DNA of 64,000 bases from Chaenocephalus aceratus (GCA_023974075.1 CM043791.1:6515912-6579911); one strand, 5' to 3'. Shown: positions 52,801-63,740, numbered from the stretch's first letter. Notes: generated by a model not told the origin, from the letters alone. Numbers and translations are program-made.

Positions 52801-55800
52801 TGACGGTGTGTGTGTTGACGGTGTGTGTATTGACGGTGTGTGTTTGTGTGTGTTGACGGTGTGTGTTTCAGGGTTCGTACGGTCATTGAAAACCTGGAAA
52901 AGTCATGGAAATTCAAAATGCTAATTCCAGGCCCTGAAAAAGTTCTGGAAAAAAATTTTTCCCAAAGTTTTGGAAAAGTCATGGAAATGTAACTAAAGTT
53001 GCGTCAAATATAATTTACATGTTATCTAATCGCCGAAATGTGAGGTCGCGAGCTGTTATGTGCCATCATGACGCGCATGGTGTTTTTTAATATATGAAGC
53101 GCGAGCTGTGTGCTCGAGTCTTCCTGCCTGTCGGGCCGGCTGAGCTCTGCTGCTCCGGGATGAGGGTCAGCTACATTATCTACGGAGCGTTCGTTAACTG
53201 TGCGGAGTCACTGTGGCACAGACTCCTCTGGTGAACAGCTGTTAGAACGGGCCGTTCAGGTGTTCGGAGCAGAGCGGCAGAGCGTGATGTGAACTGAAAC
53301 GTTTTTCTGTCGCAATATTATTTAAGGAATCTTTGAGCTAGCTAGCTAGCATACATTGTCACTATCTGCTAACGTTAGCTTTAGCCTTCGTTTCTAATAG
53401 TTTTTTTCATAGGCTATAAACAGAGGTGGTATAAGTATAGATATGGTGCTAGAGTAAAAGTAGAAGTACTCAGATCTTGTACTGAGTAAAAGTAGAAGTA
53501 CTCAGATCTTGTACTTGATTAAAAGTAGAAGGACTCAGATCTTGTACTTGAGTAAAAGTAGAAGTACTCAGATCTTGTACTTGAGTAAAAGTAGAAGTAC
53601 TCAGATCTTGTACTTGAGTAAAAGTAGAAGTACTCAGATCTTGTACTTGATTAAAAGTAGAAGTACTCCCATTTATTTTGTACTTGAGTAAAAGTAGAAG
53701 TACTCAGATCTTGTAGTAAAAGTAGAAGTACTCAGATCTTGTACTTGAGTAAAAGTAGAAGTACTCAGATCTTGTACTAGAGTAAAAGTAGAAGTACCAG
53801 AGTGTAGGAATACTCTGTTACAGTAAAAGTCCTGCAATGAAAATGTTCCTCAAGTAAAAGTAGAAAAGTATTCTCATCAAAATATAGTGAAAGACAGTAA
53901 AAGTAGTCATTGTGTGCCGATTGGTCCATTTCAGAATAATATATATGATGTGTTTTATAAGGATTGATCATGAAAGTGTTCTCAAAGCTGGTGAAGGTGC
54001 AGCTAGTCTGAAGTACTTTGTAGACTGCAGGGTAGCTGGTGGATTTACTCCAGGTGGAACTAAAGTCTGATTTAACACTTGATTAGATTTCACATCATTC
54101 ATCTGTGAAGTAACTAAAGGGATTAATACATGTAGTGGAGGAAAAGTACACGATGTACCTCTGAACTGTAGAGGAGAAGAAGAACAAAGTAGCAAAACAT
54201 TGAAATACTTAATAAAGTATCTCAAATTGTACCCAAGTATAGTACTTGTTGAGTTTATGGATTAGTTACTTTACACCAGTGGCTATTAGAAAGACTCAGC
54301 ACAGCATGAAAATACATTTTCAAAATGCTCAACAGTGCTGCCAGAATTATAAACTCACTGCTACACAATTAAAATAAATGCTTTTATATTTTATATTAGA
54401 TGTGACTCTTTGGCGTTTCTGTTCTTATTAACACTGCTGCTTTAGTTGTTCTGACTGCTAAAATCATCTGTTATTCCTACACCGATATTCCATGGGGTCG
54501 GAGGGCTCGGATCCTTGTCACCTTTTTCATACCTGATGAGTTTGCCTCCCTGACTACAGTTGCTTCAGCGTGTAGAAGCTAGTAAGCCTACTATTTGATT
54601 AGATAGGCACTACATGTTTCATATGCAGACCTTATTTTCCTGTTCCATGTTCAAAGAAACCATTTTCAGTGGTAATATTTTTTTGGCCATGGAAAATGAG
54701 GTAAAGGTCGTTGAGAAGTCATGGAAAAGTCATTGAGGCCCATTCCCAAACCGCCCCCTACACCTACACCCTACACCCTACACCCACCCACCTACACCCC
54801 TACACCCTACCCCTCCGTTTGCGCGTTCACGCGAGGGTCCGCCATATTGAGGGCTGTTCCAAAGCAACGAGTGTGGAGGGGGAGTGGGCTATCAAGCCCT
54901 CAAACAGCGAGTCTGCATCGGTGCTGACTTGAGACCGGTCCTCCACCTGACCGGAGTCACGCTGTGTGTGTCCTCAGGAAACACGCTGTTTACAAGTAGT
55001 TCCAGCAAACATCCACTGATAAACTGCGATGTTAACAACCTCATGATGACCTCATATGTTTTTAACTTAGGATCAACCTGTGTTTAGTCTAGAAAAGGTA
55101 AATGTGTGCATTTATTATAAAGTTGTGTATATTTACAGACCGTTGCAAAAACTAAAGCTTATAAACATCAGGTTTAAAACTAAAAGAGCTTTGAAACACA
55201 ATGAAAGATGTTTGGAGTTTTATTTGAGTTATTCATTTAAACTTTTTGTCTAAGAGATGCTGATTTGAAAACCGTTGTTACAAACAGTTACGGCATTTCC
55301 TGTTTGTGCCGGAGAGGGGAGGCCGTCCCAAAGCTTGCTGCTGTATTTACTCCCTCCATCTGACAGGAGGAGCCTCGTTGAGCTGCGAGTGTGGCTACAG
55401 ACGGAGTTCACTCCGTCACGGAGGGGTTTGGGATTGGGCCTGAAAATCATTGGTGAAAAAGTGGTGTTTGTGTGTATTGACAGTGTGTGTTTGTGTGTAT
55501 TGACGGTGTGTGTTTGTGTGTTGACGGTGTGTGTTTGTGTGTGTTCCTCAGCCCTGGAGCAGCAGTGTGACGAGCACAGGAAGCGCGCCAAGGAGCTGAA
55601 GAGTAAATCCCAGCACCTGAACAACGTGCTGATGACCCTTGCCCCGGTGCCCGCCCCCCCCACGCCCAAGCGTCCCCGGCTGACCCGAGCCGTCTCCGGG
55701 CCCGCCTCCGTCAACGCCGCCCCCACCCAGATCACTCTGAACCAGATGGGGGGGCTTCTGACCATGGCAGGAGGAACCGGCGCCAACCTGGGGGGGTACA

Positions 55801-56207
55801 CCCTCCTGACCTCCTCGCTCTCGGGGTCCGAGCTGATGGGCGACGCCTCTAACCTCACCGTGCTGTCTGCGGCGGCGGGCCAGGAGGGGGCCGGGGGGTC
55901 CCTGCTGAAGCTGATGGGGCCTCAGTTCCAGCTGGTGACGATGCAGAGCCTGTCCTCCGTCCAGCAGCAGGCCGGCACCATCAGTGTGCTGGAAACCACG
56001 GCAACCGCTGCGGACGACTCACAAGAGGAATGCAAGTTGGACGGCGACGGAGGGGGTCAGCCAGAGCAGGTTAAAGAGGAAGGGGGGGGGAATCAGAGGA
56101 GCAGCACTGAGACAGAGACAGATGTCCCCCCCCTTGTTATTGTCATCATTCTGGATGAAGGGACGGCTGAGGACTCGTCCACATGTTCACTTTTACACAT
56201 AATTTAA
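46815..56207 (+). CDS. gmeb2: Glucocorticoid modulatory element binding protein 2 (SAND-domain transcription factor)
   Basis: Nine coding exons: 46815-46882, 47049-47128, 47500-47624, 47750-47852, 48034-48191, 51100-51168, 51262-51399, 51797-51919, 55552-56207; all GT-AG. The protein would be about 506 residues (human about 530). The SAND domain (about 66-150) shows ITCGDTKATLVWKKFVCPGI, FNGQLISPKEFV, AGKSTLKDWKRAIRLNG and KIMDSGELDFYQHSKVCSNT (KDWK DNA-contact motif and zinc-binding Cys/His). A coiled-coil region follows (WRSVKDAGLMEEVVEDFQKE, LLNNIVQNFGMLDLVKKVLA, ALEQQCDEHRKRAKELKSKS), then a Gly/Ser/Thr-rich C-terminus. It acts in the nucleus on CpG-type glucocorticoid modulatory elements. 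The KIMDSGELDFYQH and STKIDL residues favour GMEB2 over GMEB1. Exon 4 is one nucleotide short (about 47786-47790), giving a stop in the SAND domain; all other phases agree. Confidence 0.92.
48250..49002. mobile_element. 753-bp hAT MITE in gmeb2 intron 5
   Basis: Ends CAGTGGTTCCCA and TGGGAACCCCTG (one mismatch as inverted repeats). Perfect 8-bp target duplication CTCTACAG at 48242-48249 and 49003-49010. Contains a C10+ run and (TG)n near 48920-48960. No ORF of transposase type. Confidence 0.9.
49011..49978. mobile_element. hAT-type element directly abutting the previous one
   Basis: Ends CATGGGTCGGCAACAGGCGG and TTACTTGCCGACCCCTG, an imperfect inverted pair sharing GGTCGGCAA. It starts at the base after the CTCTACAG copy of the previous element. 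The right flank CACAACAT does not match, so one duplication has been lost or overwritten. Its interior holds fragments reading like hAT (ZBED/EPM2AIP1-like) N-termini around 49410-49720 (SVTTTEKRTVKFGC) and a long poly-C tract. Confidence 0.6.
49771..49863. repeat. Poly-C tract
   Basis: Two nearly pure C runs (about 49779-49829 and 49850-49863), total about 65 C. The proline-rich ORF across it is an artefact. Confidence 0.95.
49988..50714. mobile_element. Charlie-type hAT derivative containing a MITE
   Basis: Begins CATGTCAAACTCAAGGCCTG and ends with AATTTTGGCCCACTGTGTTTGAG, the well-known subterminal sequences of Charlie-like hAT MITEs (TGTCAAACTCAAGGCCC...). The extreme termini are degraded, so no target duplication is readable. 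A TTAA MITE copy lies inside. Confidence 0.65.
50190..50385 (-). repeat. TTAA-flanked MITE, copy 3 (partial)
   Basis: The reverse complement of CCTACCCCACCT|TTAA (50386-50389) starts the element; GAGGAGGGGCTCTGTGAGGAAG and AACTGGATGGCCTACCTGCC match copies 1 and 2. The other terminus is missing. Confidence 0.65.
52340..52868. repeat. GT-rich minisatellite (TTGACGGTGTGTGT)n in gmeb2 intron 8
   Basis: About 35 imperfect copies of a 12-26 bp GT-rich unit containing TGACGG. A minus-strand 151-residue ORF (HTPSTHTNTHRQ...) is a repeat artefact. A short second cluster of the same unit lies at about 55462-55545, immediately before the acceptor of the last exon. Confidence 0.9.
52869..53060. repeat. 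Fish repeat end with GGTTCGTACGGTCATTGAAAA
   Basis: GGGTTCGTACGGTCATTGAAA then AACCTGGAAAAGTCATGGAA, repeated later as GAAAAGTCATGGAAATG and again near 54690-54735 (GTCGTTGAGAAGTCATGGAA). The two positions look like the separated ends of one interrupted repeat. Confidence 0.5.
53425..54270 (+). repeat. AGTAAAAGTA-type repeat with internal 33-bp minisatellite
   Basis: 53452-53790 holds about ten copies of a 33-bp unit (AGATCTTGTACTTGAGTAAA...AGTACTC). Its 11-codon length keeps the frame open (ILYLSKSRSTQ repeats), an artefact. The following 53800-54260 matches the dispersed repeat seen at 56745 and 63795. Confidence 0.85.
54735..54830. repeat. CCCTACAC-rich repeat
   Basis: Imperfect (CCTACAC)n/(CCCTACAC)n units between 54760 and 54812, adjacent to CATTCCCAAACCGCCCCC, a typical fish DNA-transposon end. 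It is not vertebrate telomere sequence (TTAGGG). Confidence 0.6.
55462..55545. repeat. Second cluster of the TGACGGTGTGTG minisatellite
   Basis: Same unit as 52340-52868, ending 6 bp before the CAG acceptor of the last gmeb2 exon. The two clusters probably derive from one array split by the 52.87-55.45 kb insertions. Confidence 0.8.
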
Positions 56208-56360
56208 TTCAATTTGACCATGTAGGTGTTAGAGGTATGTCTGATGCGTGTCAGCAATGATTTGACTGTAAATATGTAACTAATATATTTGATACAGCCG
56301 TGTGTTTCTGTAGGGACGTATGTCAATGAGGCCGAGAGAAACGGTGTTGTTGAGTTCAGT

Positions 56361-56611
56361 AATAAATTCTCAGTCTTCAAATGGAAAACGTGTATTGTTA
56401 CATAGTGTAAATATGAATGTGTTGTGTTTTCACTCTTATTTTATTGTTGATCGCCTCCAGATGTCTTTATCCAATGAAATCAGTTAAAATGTACTAGATT
56501 TGAAATGTGTGATATCAAAACGAGTAAATGAGCTGTTTTCCACGAACATATACATGTATGTTATTTTCTATTGAGACGAATGATAGTTACCTTAAAGCAA
56601 ATAGTAATAAA
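56361..56611 (+). terminator. Candidate poly(A) signals of gmeb2
   Basis: AATAAA at 56361-56366 and again at 56606-56611, 154 and 399 bp after the stop codon. Either could end the transcript. Confidence 0.55.
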
Positions 56612-56744
56612 GACATTTTCAATGTAGATCCGTTCACCAGAGCAGCGTTATAGTGTGTTCGTCCTGTTGTGTTGAAGCTGCCCTGACCTCTTCTGGGGAG
56701 AGTATTAAAAATATAAAAGTATTATAGAAATATAATGGGTGATC

Positions 56745-57195
56745 ATCAAGGGTGGAAAAGGTACTCAGCTACTCTGCTTAAGTAAAAGTACTAAACCTAC
56801 TCCATTACAAGTACAAGTCCTGAGTTAGGAATGTTACATTAGGAATAATACAGACGTGTTTGAGCCAGATGTACTGAGGTATCGAAAGGAAACTCCCTCA
56901 TTGTGAAGAATGGCTCTTTTAAAAGTGCTGTGTTATTATAGGATATTATATTATTGTGTTTTCATTATTAGAAAAATACATGTTAATGTTTTAATAATTT
57001 AATTTAAGATAGTAATGACAACATTAGTAGTAAATATATACCATTCAAACAACATGTTACTCATGTATAAACTAAGTATAAGTGTCAAATAAATGTAGTG
57101 GAGTAGAATTACAAAGTAGCAATTTAAATACTCCTGTTAGTTCTGCAAAAATGATACTTGAGTAAATGTACTTAGTTACATCCCACCACTGGTAT
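56745..57195 (+). repeat. AGTAAAAGTA-type repeat, near-complete copy
   Basis: Begins AAGGGTGGAAAAGGTACTCAG and ends AGTAAATGTACTTAGTTACA followed by TCCCACCACTGG. It includes AAGTCCTGAGTTAGGAATG and AATGTAGTGGAGTAGAATT blocks. Non-coding. Confidence 0.65.
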
Positions 57196-58380
57196 TCTAA
57201 TCAATAAGGAGATATGATAAGTCCTGTATCAGTTCCCTTTATGTGGTGTGTTTGTTCTAAAGACCCTCTCAGCCAGTCCAGGCGGAGTGAGCAGCAGCCG
57301 CCGTGAGTCACAGCTGGAAGGTTATTGTGCTAAAAGTTTACACAGAGTTTCTATTTTTTACTGAGTTGGTTTCATCCTGTAGAAGCATTAGGACTTTACC
57401 TGACACTTGACACATTTTATTTATTATCATTATTAATATTATTGTAATTATTGTTATTCTTTTCTGAATGACTTTCATCCATGGGACTTGACACTTTTCA
57501 AATGTATTTATTTGTGTGTTTCTGAGTATTATCCTGTTTGTTTATATTTACGATTACTGAGTGATATTTAGAATCATTGGGACTTATCTTGACATTTTAA
57601 ACTTTGTTATCCTTTCTTTTTTAATACGTTTTTATTGAGTGAGTTCTTGTAGAAGCTATTGGGCTTCACTTGACACTTCTTCCCTTCGCCCACAAGATGG
57701 CGCCACCGCCTCACTGTCAGCACTGTGACGCGCTTCTGTTTCTCAGTGGGTTCAGATCATGGATGATCAGAACTGGACACAGCGGCGTCTCGTTCTTTCC
57801 TGTGAGAGCTGCTCATTGGCGCAGGAAGACAACATTACACACTCAAGAGAAAAAAGGCACATTATCATTTTGGAAGAATTTTGAGAATTTATCCTTTACA
57901 GAAAAGGCAAAACCATATTAGTTGAAATCAGTCGGATAGTAAATTATGAATCATTTTGCACTATATTTATTTGCTTTGCCAGCTTATGGCTCACTCTAAG
58001 AAAGTGATCGATCAACTTGAAAATCCAAAATTTCTATCGATTTGTATTCGTTTTATCTTCAAACTCGCATCAGGAAATAAGTGTTCGTCAGTTATGAGGA
58101 TGGACGAATGGATTTGTATGGCAACAAAGTAACCCATTACGCACATTATATTGAATTAAATGTCACCAATTCTTGAATTATAGTTGCATTAAAAGTGTCA
58201 ATCAGTGAATGGTGCATGCCGCATTTAACAGCGACATTTCATAGGCGTGTCATGTCGATAAATAAGAACATATAAAATCACCAAATTCCGAATGGAGTTT
58301 GGCAGGATGGGGCTTTGCGCCCAGAGGCTGAACTCGCTCAATCAGGATTCCCTTCTAACTTGTTGGTCAAACAGGAACAT
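57196..58380. other. Gene-poor interval between gmeb2 and pdyn
   Basis: 57350-57690 contains a degenerate unit repeated about four times (GAGT...TTCATCC/TGTAGAAGC, ATTGGGACTT, TGACACTT). A short ORF at 57670-57921 shows no known domain. Otherwise nothing is recognised. Confidence 0.4.
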
Positions 58381-58394
58381 GGTTGTATTCATAG

Positions 58395-58418
58395 TTTATT
58401 AAACAAGCATCCTTTATT
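58395..58418 (-). terminator. Poly(A) signals of pdyn
   Basis: AATAAA on the minus strand at 58418-58413 and 58400-58395, about 145-165 bp after the pdyn stop codon. Confidence 0.65.
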
Positions 58419-58562
58419 GAATGATAGACGATGATGGCAATAACACGGAGATGAGTTACACAGAAGGCAACCGAGTAAAGCAACATGGGCAGGCATATGA
58501 TCATTCTGGATACATGGTGGCGCTTCAAGTGAACCAGCACGAGTTCTCATAGATTGCAGCAT

Positions 58563-59907
58563 CTATAGGCTCAAGTCATCATAGGAGTACGGCTCCTCCA
58601 CTGAGCGCGCAGAGATTTTGAAGTGGCGGCGCAGAAAGCCTCCGTAACGCTTGTCCCACTTCAGGTTGTTCAACTTTGGTCGGATCCTCCTCATGAAGCC
58701 CCCGTAGCGCTTCTGCACCTCCTCGGGCTCCTGGCTCTCCTGCTCCGCGGAGCTACTCCTCTTTGACTTGGGGCCGAATTTGCGTAAAAAGCCGCCGTAA
58801 CGTTTATGGGGCATCTGGTGCTCCGGCGCATCTGGCCCGTCCGCATCCCTCTCCCCCAGCCTCTTCAACAAGTCCTCGTATTTCTTGGGCAGTGCTTCGG
58901 CTTCCAGGATGTAATTGTCGCGCCACGGGGAGCCCAACATCTTCTTCTTGTTCTTGTCGATCCTCTTGATGAAGCCTCCGTAGCGCTTGACCAGGTCCGC
59001 CTGCTGGCTCTCCTCCTCCTCCGCGCCTTCATCCCGCCTGAAGTCCGCCAGCGCGCGAGCCGGCTGGCAGCTCTGCAGCCCCCCCACACACTCCGCACCG
59101 CACGACTGCAGGACGCAGAGACAGAGTAAACCCACAATCTGGGCACATGTCCGTGAACCCAGTGAGGCATGGTCTATACCCCTCCTGTGTCACATTTACA
59201 CCTTTTTGGTTTGATTATACATTTCATAGGTTTTTCCGTTAGCCCGAAACACACCTTTCCTGATTCTCATGAAGGACCTTTAAAAGCCCTTAAGTGCTAA
59301 TAGCTTTTCATTTGTGCATCAAAAGAAGATTAAAAACTAAGATGTAATCGATAATATTTACTGACCCTGACAAATGTGGCATTTGTAATTTAAGGATTAA
59401 GGAAATGGAAAACATAATACAAAATAATAATACAAATAAAACACTTATTTTCCAGAGTCTGTAATGAGTAAATGTATACGTTTTGATGGCTATAATACGG
59501 GTTGCGTAAAGTTAATCAATTAGGTTATTATTTTTTTACAAGTGGTGATATCACTTAATATTATTAACGGTCCTTAACGTTAAAATAATCAGGAAAGGTG
59601 TTGCCTGTGCTGAACTAACGATACAACCTTGGGAAGAGATACATTAAATATATGGAGACATTTGAAATGACTATCGTCTCCAAATAGTGAGAATTCGTCC
59701 CAAATGAAGTTTACGCCTTTGCTGCCAAACAGAAATGTGTTCAAGCTACTTTCTCTTGGGTGTGAGCTCCGTGTGAAGGTGTCTCACCATGCTGCTGAAG
59801 GCGCCGGGGGTGATGATCTGCTGCACACATTTCTGACACTGGGAAGAGCAATCTGCGTGGATGGAGGGCGGCAGGCTCAGCATCAGCACCAGGACATACC
59901 ACTCCAT
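58563..59907 (-). CDS. pdyn: Prodynorphin (opioid peptide precursor)
   Basis: Two coding exons, 59907-59788 and 59105-58563, separated by a 682-bp GT-AG intron; 220 residues. Signal peptide 1-18 (MEWYVLVLMLSLPPSIHA). The N-terminal domain has six cysteines (20, 24, 27, 42, 46, 53) as in opioid precursors. Four YGGF cores follow Lys-Arg sites: YGGFI at 82 (YGGFIKRIDKNKKK), YGGFL at 143 (YGGFLRKFGPKSK, the neo-endorphin position), YGGFM at 174 (YGGFMRRIRPKLNNLKWD, dynorphin A) and YGGFL at 194 (YGGFLRRHFKISARS, dynorphin B). The Arg-Ile-Arg-Pro-Lys core and dynorphin A/B order identify prodynorphin rather than proenkephalin or POMC. Secreted after prohormone-convertase cleavage and acting on kappa-type opioid receptors. 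Coding is intact. Confidence 0.95.
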
Positions 59908-59931
59908 TCTTCACCAGATCCCTGACACACA
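59788..59931 (-). other. pdyn: pdyn first coding exon including 24 bp of 5' UTR
   Basis: Acceptor TGTGTGTGTCAG|GGATCTGG at 59931 precedes the ATG at 59907 (context GAAGAATGG, good). The donor is ATG|GTGAGA at 59788. Confidence 0.8.
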
Positions 59932-60200
59932 CACAAAGGGAAAAACACCATAACTCGTTCAGTTTTCACAGTTTTAAGTATTACAATTCATGAGATAACT
60001 TATCGTGGAAATCATTTCTTTAAAAAAAAAAAAACATAATTGACTCCGTTTCGATAGTAACTCCATCCGGGGAGTCCCGTGTGCAATGCGTTACGGCACA
60101 CAGGAGTCTTTTTCTTATCATTTTTAACACCAATCAGAGAAAAAAGTTTTAAGTCTTAATTTAAAGCAAAGAGAAAATAAATGATAAATGAAGTCAGTAC

Positions 60201-60345
60201 CTCAGGAGTTGGGCAGATACTTCCAGTCGTTGTAAGTCGCAGAGGAGCATCCACCATCAGAAGTCCACCCTCCAACTCTGCGTTTCTCCTGCGCGGCGCG
60301 TCGCCTTTTCTTTTTATCGCCGGAGACTGGCTGTGTCACAGCAGC
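60201..60345 (-). other. pdyn: Candidate non-coding first exon and promoter side of pdyn
   Basis: A donor GAG|GTACTG at 60201 is followed 269 bp later by the acceptor of the first coding exon. This matches the known presence of an untranslated leader exon in prodynorphin genes. Upstream on the minus strand is an inverted CCAAT box (ATTGG at about 60360-60366) and a TATA-like AGTATATTCC near 60375-60384. The start site cannot be fixed from sequence. Confidence 0.45.
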
Positions 60346-60624
60346 GCTTCTATTAAGGGACCAATGGGAGGGGAATATACTGCGTGAATAGTCCTAGCGC
60401 CTCGTCGCTTCTGGAGTTCTTAACGCCCACACAGGGAAGGTTTAGGGGCAGCAGCGCAGCCCATCATCACTCCGTCTCTGGGGCGGCGATCAAACCTGGG
60501 GCTGTAAATCACACCGAGGTCCATAAACAAACTTTTTCATCTTTTTCAGTCAAGTATAGTAAGTATGACATGAGACAACACTGATCCAAATAAGGACATG
60601 GTGCGTAATGAGGGATTTAGATCT

Positions 60625-61080
60625 GGTCAATGGTGGATAGTGAAGTACATTTTACTCAAGTACTGTAGGCCTACTCAAATACAATTTTGATATACTTTCC
60701 TTGAGTATTTTAATGCTGATTTATAATACAAAATATAAATCAACTTAAAAAATAAACATTGGCATACCTTTTTACCCCATATTTATATATAATCATGGGG
60801 TAAAATATCATGCAGCCAGCGGTATTAAAGTAATTAAACATGAGCACTACCTTTACCAGCTGTAATTAAATCATTACTATATTAATAATCTGAATTCATG
60901 AATTTAATATATATGATTATTGATGGGCCATTTTCAGAAAGTCATTTTGTTACTATAATATTATTTTGATGCTTATACTTTTACGTAAGTAAGATTTTGT
61001 ATGCAGGACTTTGACTTGTAGCAGAGTATTACAACATGTTCTAGGTACTTTTACTGAGTAAAAGAACAGAGTACCTACTG
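60625..61080 (-). repeat. AGTAAAAGTA-type dispersed repeat
   Basis: GTACATTTTACTCAAGTACT, AATGCTGATTTAT and TGCAGGACTTTGACTTGTAG blocks, ending TACTTTTACTGAGTAAAAGA. Same family as 56745-57195. Confidence 0.6.
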
Positions 61081-61379
61081 GATATGGCTTTTGATATCTG
61101 CAGTAACATTGTTTTGTATGCCCACTTGAGTGTAGTGGAACCAGATGTAAACAGCCAGATAGACCTCAACGGGGCTTGAGCACAGGGCTGCCCTTTTTCC
61201 CTCCTGTTTTTCAAATGTACTTTTTTTTTTACAAATCAATAGTCCCTGTACCATTACCCTCCCTTTCTCTCTTTGTGTTTTTGCCACAGCAGCGAACACT
61301 GAAGCCCTGGTGAAAAAACGTATGCAAACGAAATTGCACGCATACACAACACGCATGCCCTCGACATTTTTCATTATAT

Positions 61380-61740
61380 ATTGACAGTGGCGGCGCCAGA
61401 GTATTTGTGTTGGGTAATCTATGGTAGGGCTAACAGTGGTGGTGCTCAAGTCAGTATTTGCAATGTAATTACATACACGCTATATCGCCCCCCTTGACAG
61501 TGAACGCCACGCGTGAGGTTTCAGTAATGCATGACGCAACGTTTCTTTGCTCTGATTGGCTGTAGGATTCAAATTGCATTCGGAGGTATTTGATCAGCCG
61601 CGCTGATATTATAACGCCAGAGAATTTCCACACCTTATATAAAACTCCCCACTACTAGACCAGGGGTGGCCCAACCTTTTTTGAACCGAGAGCTACTTAA
61701 AGTTGCCAGTCTGCCGAGACCTACCAGGCCAAATAGAGAG
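61380..61740. repeat. Fused DNA-transposon ends
   Basis: CAGTGGCGGCGCCAGAG near 61386 resembles one hAT-type end. CAGGGGTGGCCCAACCTTTT near 61662 resembles another (Charlie-like GTGGCCCAACC...GAGCTACTT). No transposase is visible. Confidence 0.5.
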
Positions 61741-62870
61741 GCGTAGCCATTACTGACAGCCTGCTACCAGGTAAATAAACACTTCTACTTGTATAAAACT
61801 GACCTTCGTACAATAAATACTTCATCAACTACTGCAAATACAAATACCTTATCTCACCTCTTTCTAATCTACACACATACAAGTATTTAACTGAAGTTAC
61901 ACAACAGTGTTGTTGATACAGAGTTGGAGTTTATCCACACGTCACTACAGTGGGTAATGTTTTCAAGAAACATTGAACAGTGCTGCCACATATGACACAG
62001 GAAAAAAATGAAAAGACTCTGAACCCTTTCTTTGCCATTATATAAAAATAGTGTTGCTACACAAGTATAAATGAGGCTTACTAATAAGACAAACTCAGAT
62101 CTGAAGCTACACCGGAATCTGCTGCCATAGTGCAATAAAAAGGACAAATTAATAGAATCAAACCCTTTTATTGTTGCATTTTAGAAGATTATAAAAAGAA
62201 ATGCCTTTAAAATAGGATGCATTTCTTAACCTGAATTGATAATAGACTATAATCAATTTAAGTTTGCATTCTTATACCATTTTTGTACAATAATTACAAT
62301 GAATAAGTTCAAACAAACTAAAAACTTACAGCTGATTAATAACGGTATCTAACTTGAGTTTTTATTATATCAAAAACCTGTTGAAATGCTACTGTTATTT
62401 TTACTGTCCCCCAAAAGCGCGTCGCAGCCTCCAGGAATGCTTCTTTCACAACTTCGCCGTCTTTGAAAGACTTCATGTGTTCGCAAGAACGTGACTGACA
62501 CGATAAGGTGCTATGGTAGCAGCCTTGCCAGCCTGTCGACGACATAAAACGACCATATAGGTCGATTGTTTCAGCAGCTAAATACGACCCAGAGTCACGT
62601 TTTAAAGTGTAGCACCTCTAGTGGTCGTGTAAGAAACAACATGCTCCTGTCGATTGCAAATGCTCCGGAGGGTCGTTTATTCACAAATAACCCTCTGGAA
62701 AATCCTAAATTGTGGGAATAGTTTGGCCATTAAAATGCTATTTTATTAGATTTCTAGCGGAGAAGTGTATATTGTACTTTTATAATCTACGTCCAGTGGA
62801 TGTGTAGGATCTACAGTTTGATAGATATACGAAGATGATTTGAGGTTTCGCCAGGAGAACGTGTACTGTA
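61741..62870. other. Unassigned AT-rich sequence
   Basis: Short ORFs (61887-62147, 62336-62545) carry no recognisable domain. No RNA gene seen. Confidence 0.35.
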
Positions 62871-62934
62871 TATGGGGCAACTTCCATGTAAAGTTAGGCG
62901 TGGGTGAAAACAGTATTTCCGGTCTCGAAGTTTT

Positions 62935-63280
62935 CATAATAAAACCGGAAGTATTTCCCACACTGTCAAATGATTACACAGTGATATCTCCATTTACTCA
63001 TCCACTAAAAAACATCAGTTTATCCTTGTTAATTACACAATATTGATTGGTTTAAATTGTGTACAATGCTTTTGTGTTTTTAACCTTCGATTCGGAGAAA
63101 CAAATAGTTTTCGGAGTTTAGACACTACAGAGTTTTCTGAAGACACTACACTAACCAGAATCCCCCAGCTATTGTTTGGGACTACAACATCCGCCTTGCT
63201 TTACAAACCCCGTGATTAGCCCTCAAGCTCTGTGATTGGATGTTGGAGTGGCAGTGCGACAAGGTTACGCCGAGTGTCAA
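62935..63280 (-). repeat. Dispersed repeat, copy 2 (inverted partner of 23545-23880)
   Basis: TTAATTACACAATATTGATTGG, ATTCGGAGAAACAAATAG and CAAGCTCTGTGATTGGATGT are the reverse complements of blocks at 23570-23800. Confidence 0.7.
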
Positions 63281-63740
63281 ACATCTCTTTGAAATGGCCA
63301 GACTATCCAAAACTGGACTTGGACGGGTCCCAGCCCAGCCCTCCCCCCCCAGAATTACACATGCTGGCTATTGTGTGTTTCGCAACATGTTCTATGGCAC
63401 GTCTCTACTGGGACTTGTAGTTTTAAAAAGACGTTTTCGTATTTCCCACAATTAGAAGTTGCAGTATTAAACTGTATACATCCCTGGAGGTTTAGGGGAC
63501 ACGAAACACATTGGTGTTATCAAATTTCAAACATATAATTAATACATGGGTGAAAATTGCTTGTGTCCATAATGGGCAGCATTAATATACCCACATGACA
63601 GCTAAGGTCAGAAGAGCTTTATTTAACAGCTGGTCTTATGTCTGTGACCCCTCCTGTTGTTAATTGATAAGCCTGAAACATGCACTTGTCAAGGTTCAGA
63701 TGCACATTTAGCAAATATGGCAGTAGCCATCGATCATCTT

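Noticed and set aside
52527..52982. 151-residue Thr/His-rich minus-strand ORF
   Set aside because: It is the complement of a GT-rich minisatellite.
54760..54812. Interstitial telomere repeat
   Set aside because: The unit is CCCTACAC/CCTACAC, not CCCTAA; it matches the end of a fish DNA transposon instead.
55275..56207. 310-residue ORF as an independent gene
   Set aside because: Its first 92 codons are intron and minisatellite; coding begins at the acceptor at 55552 as the last gmeb2 exon.
58563..59135. Single-exon opioid gene starting at the Met at 59135 (MGLLCLCVLQ...)
   Set aside because: The ten residues before SCGAEC read through an intron acceptor (CCTGCAG). The true start is in the exon at 59907, which supplies a signal peptide and three of the six cysteines.
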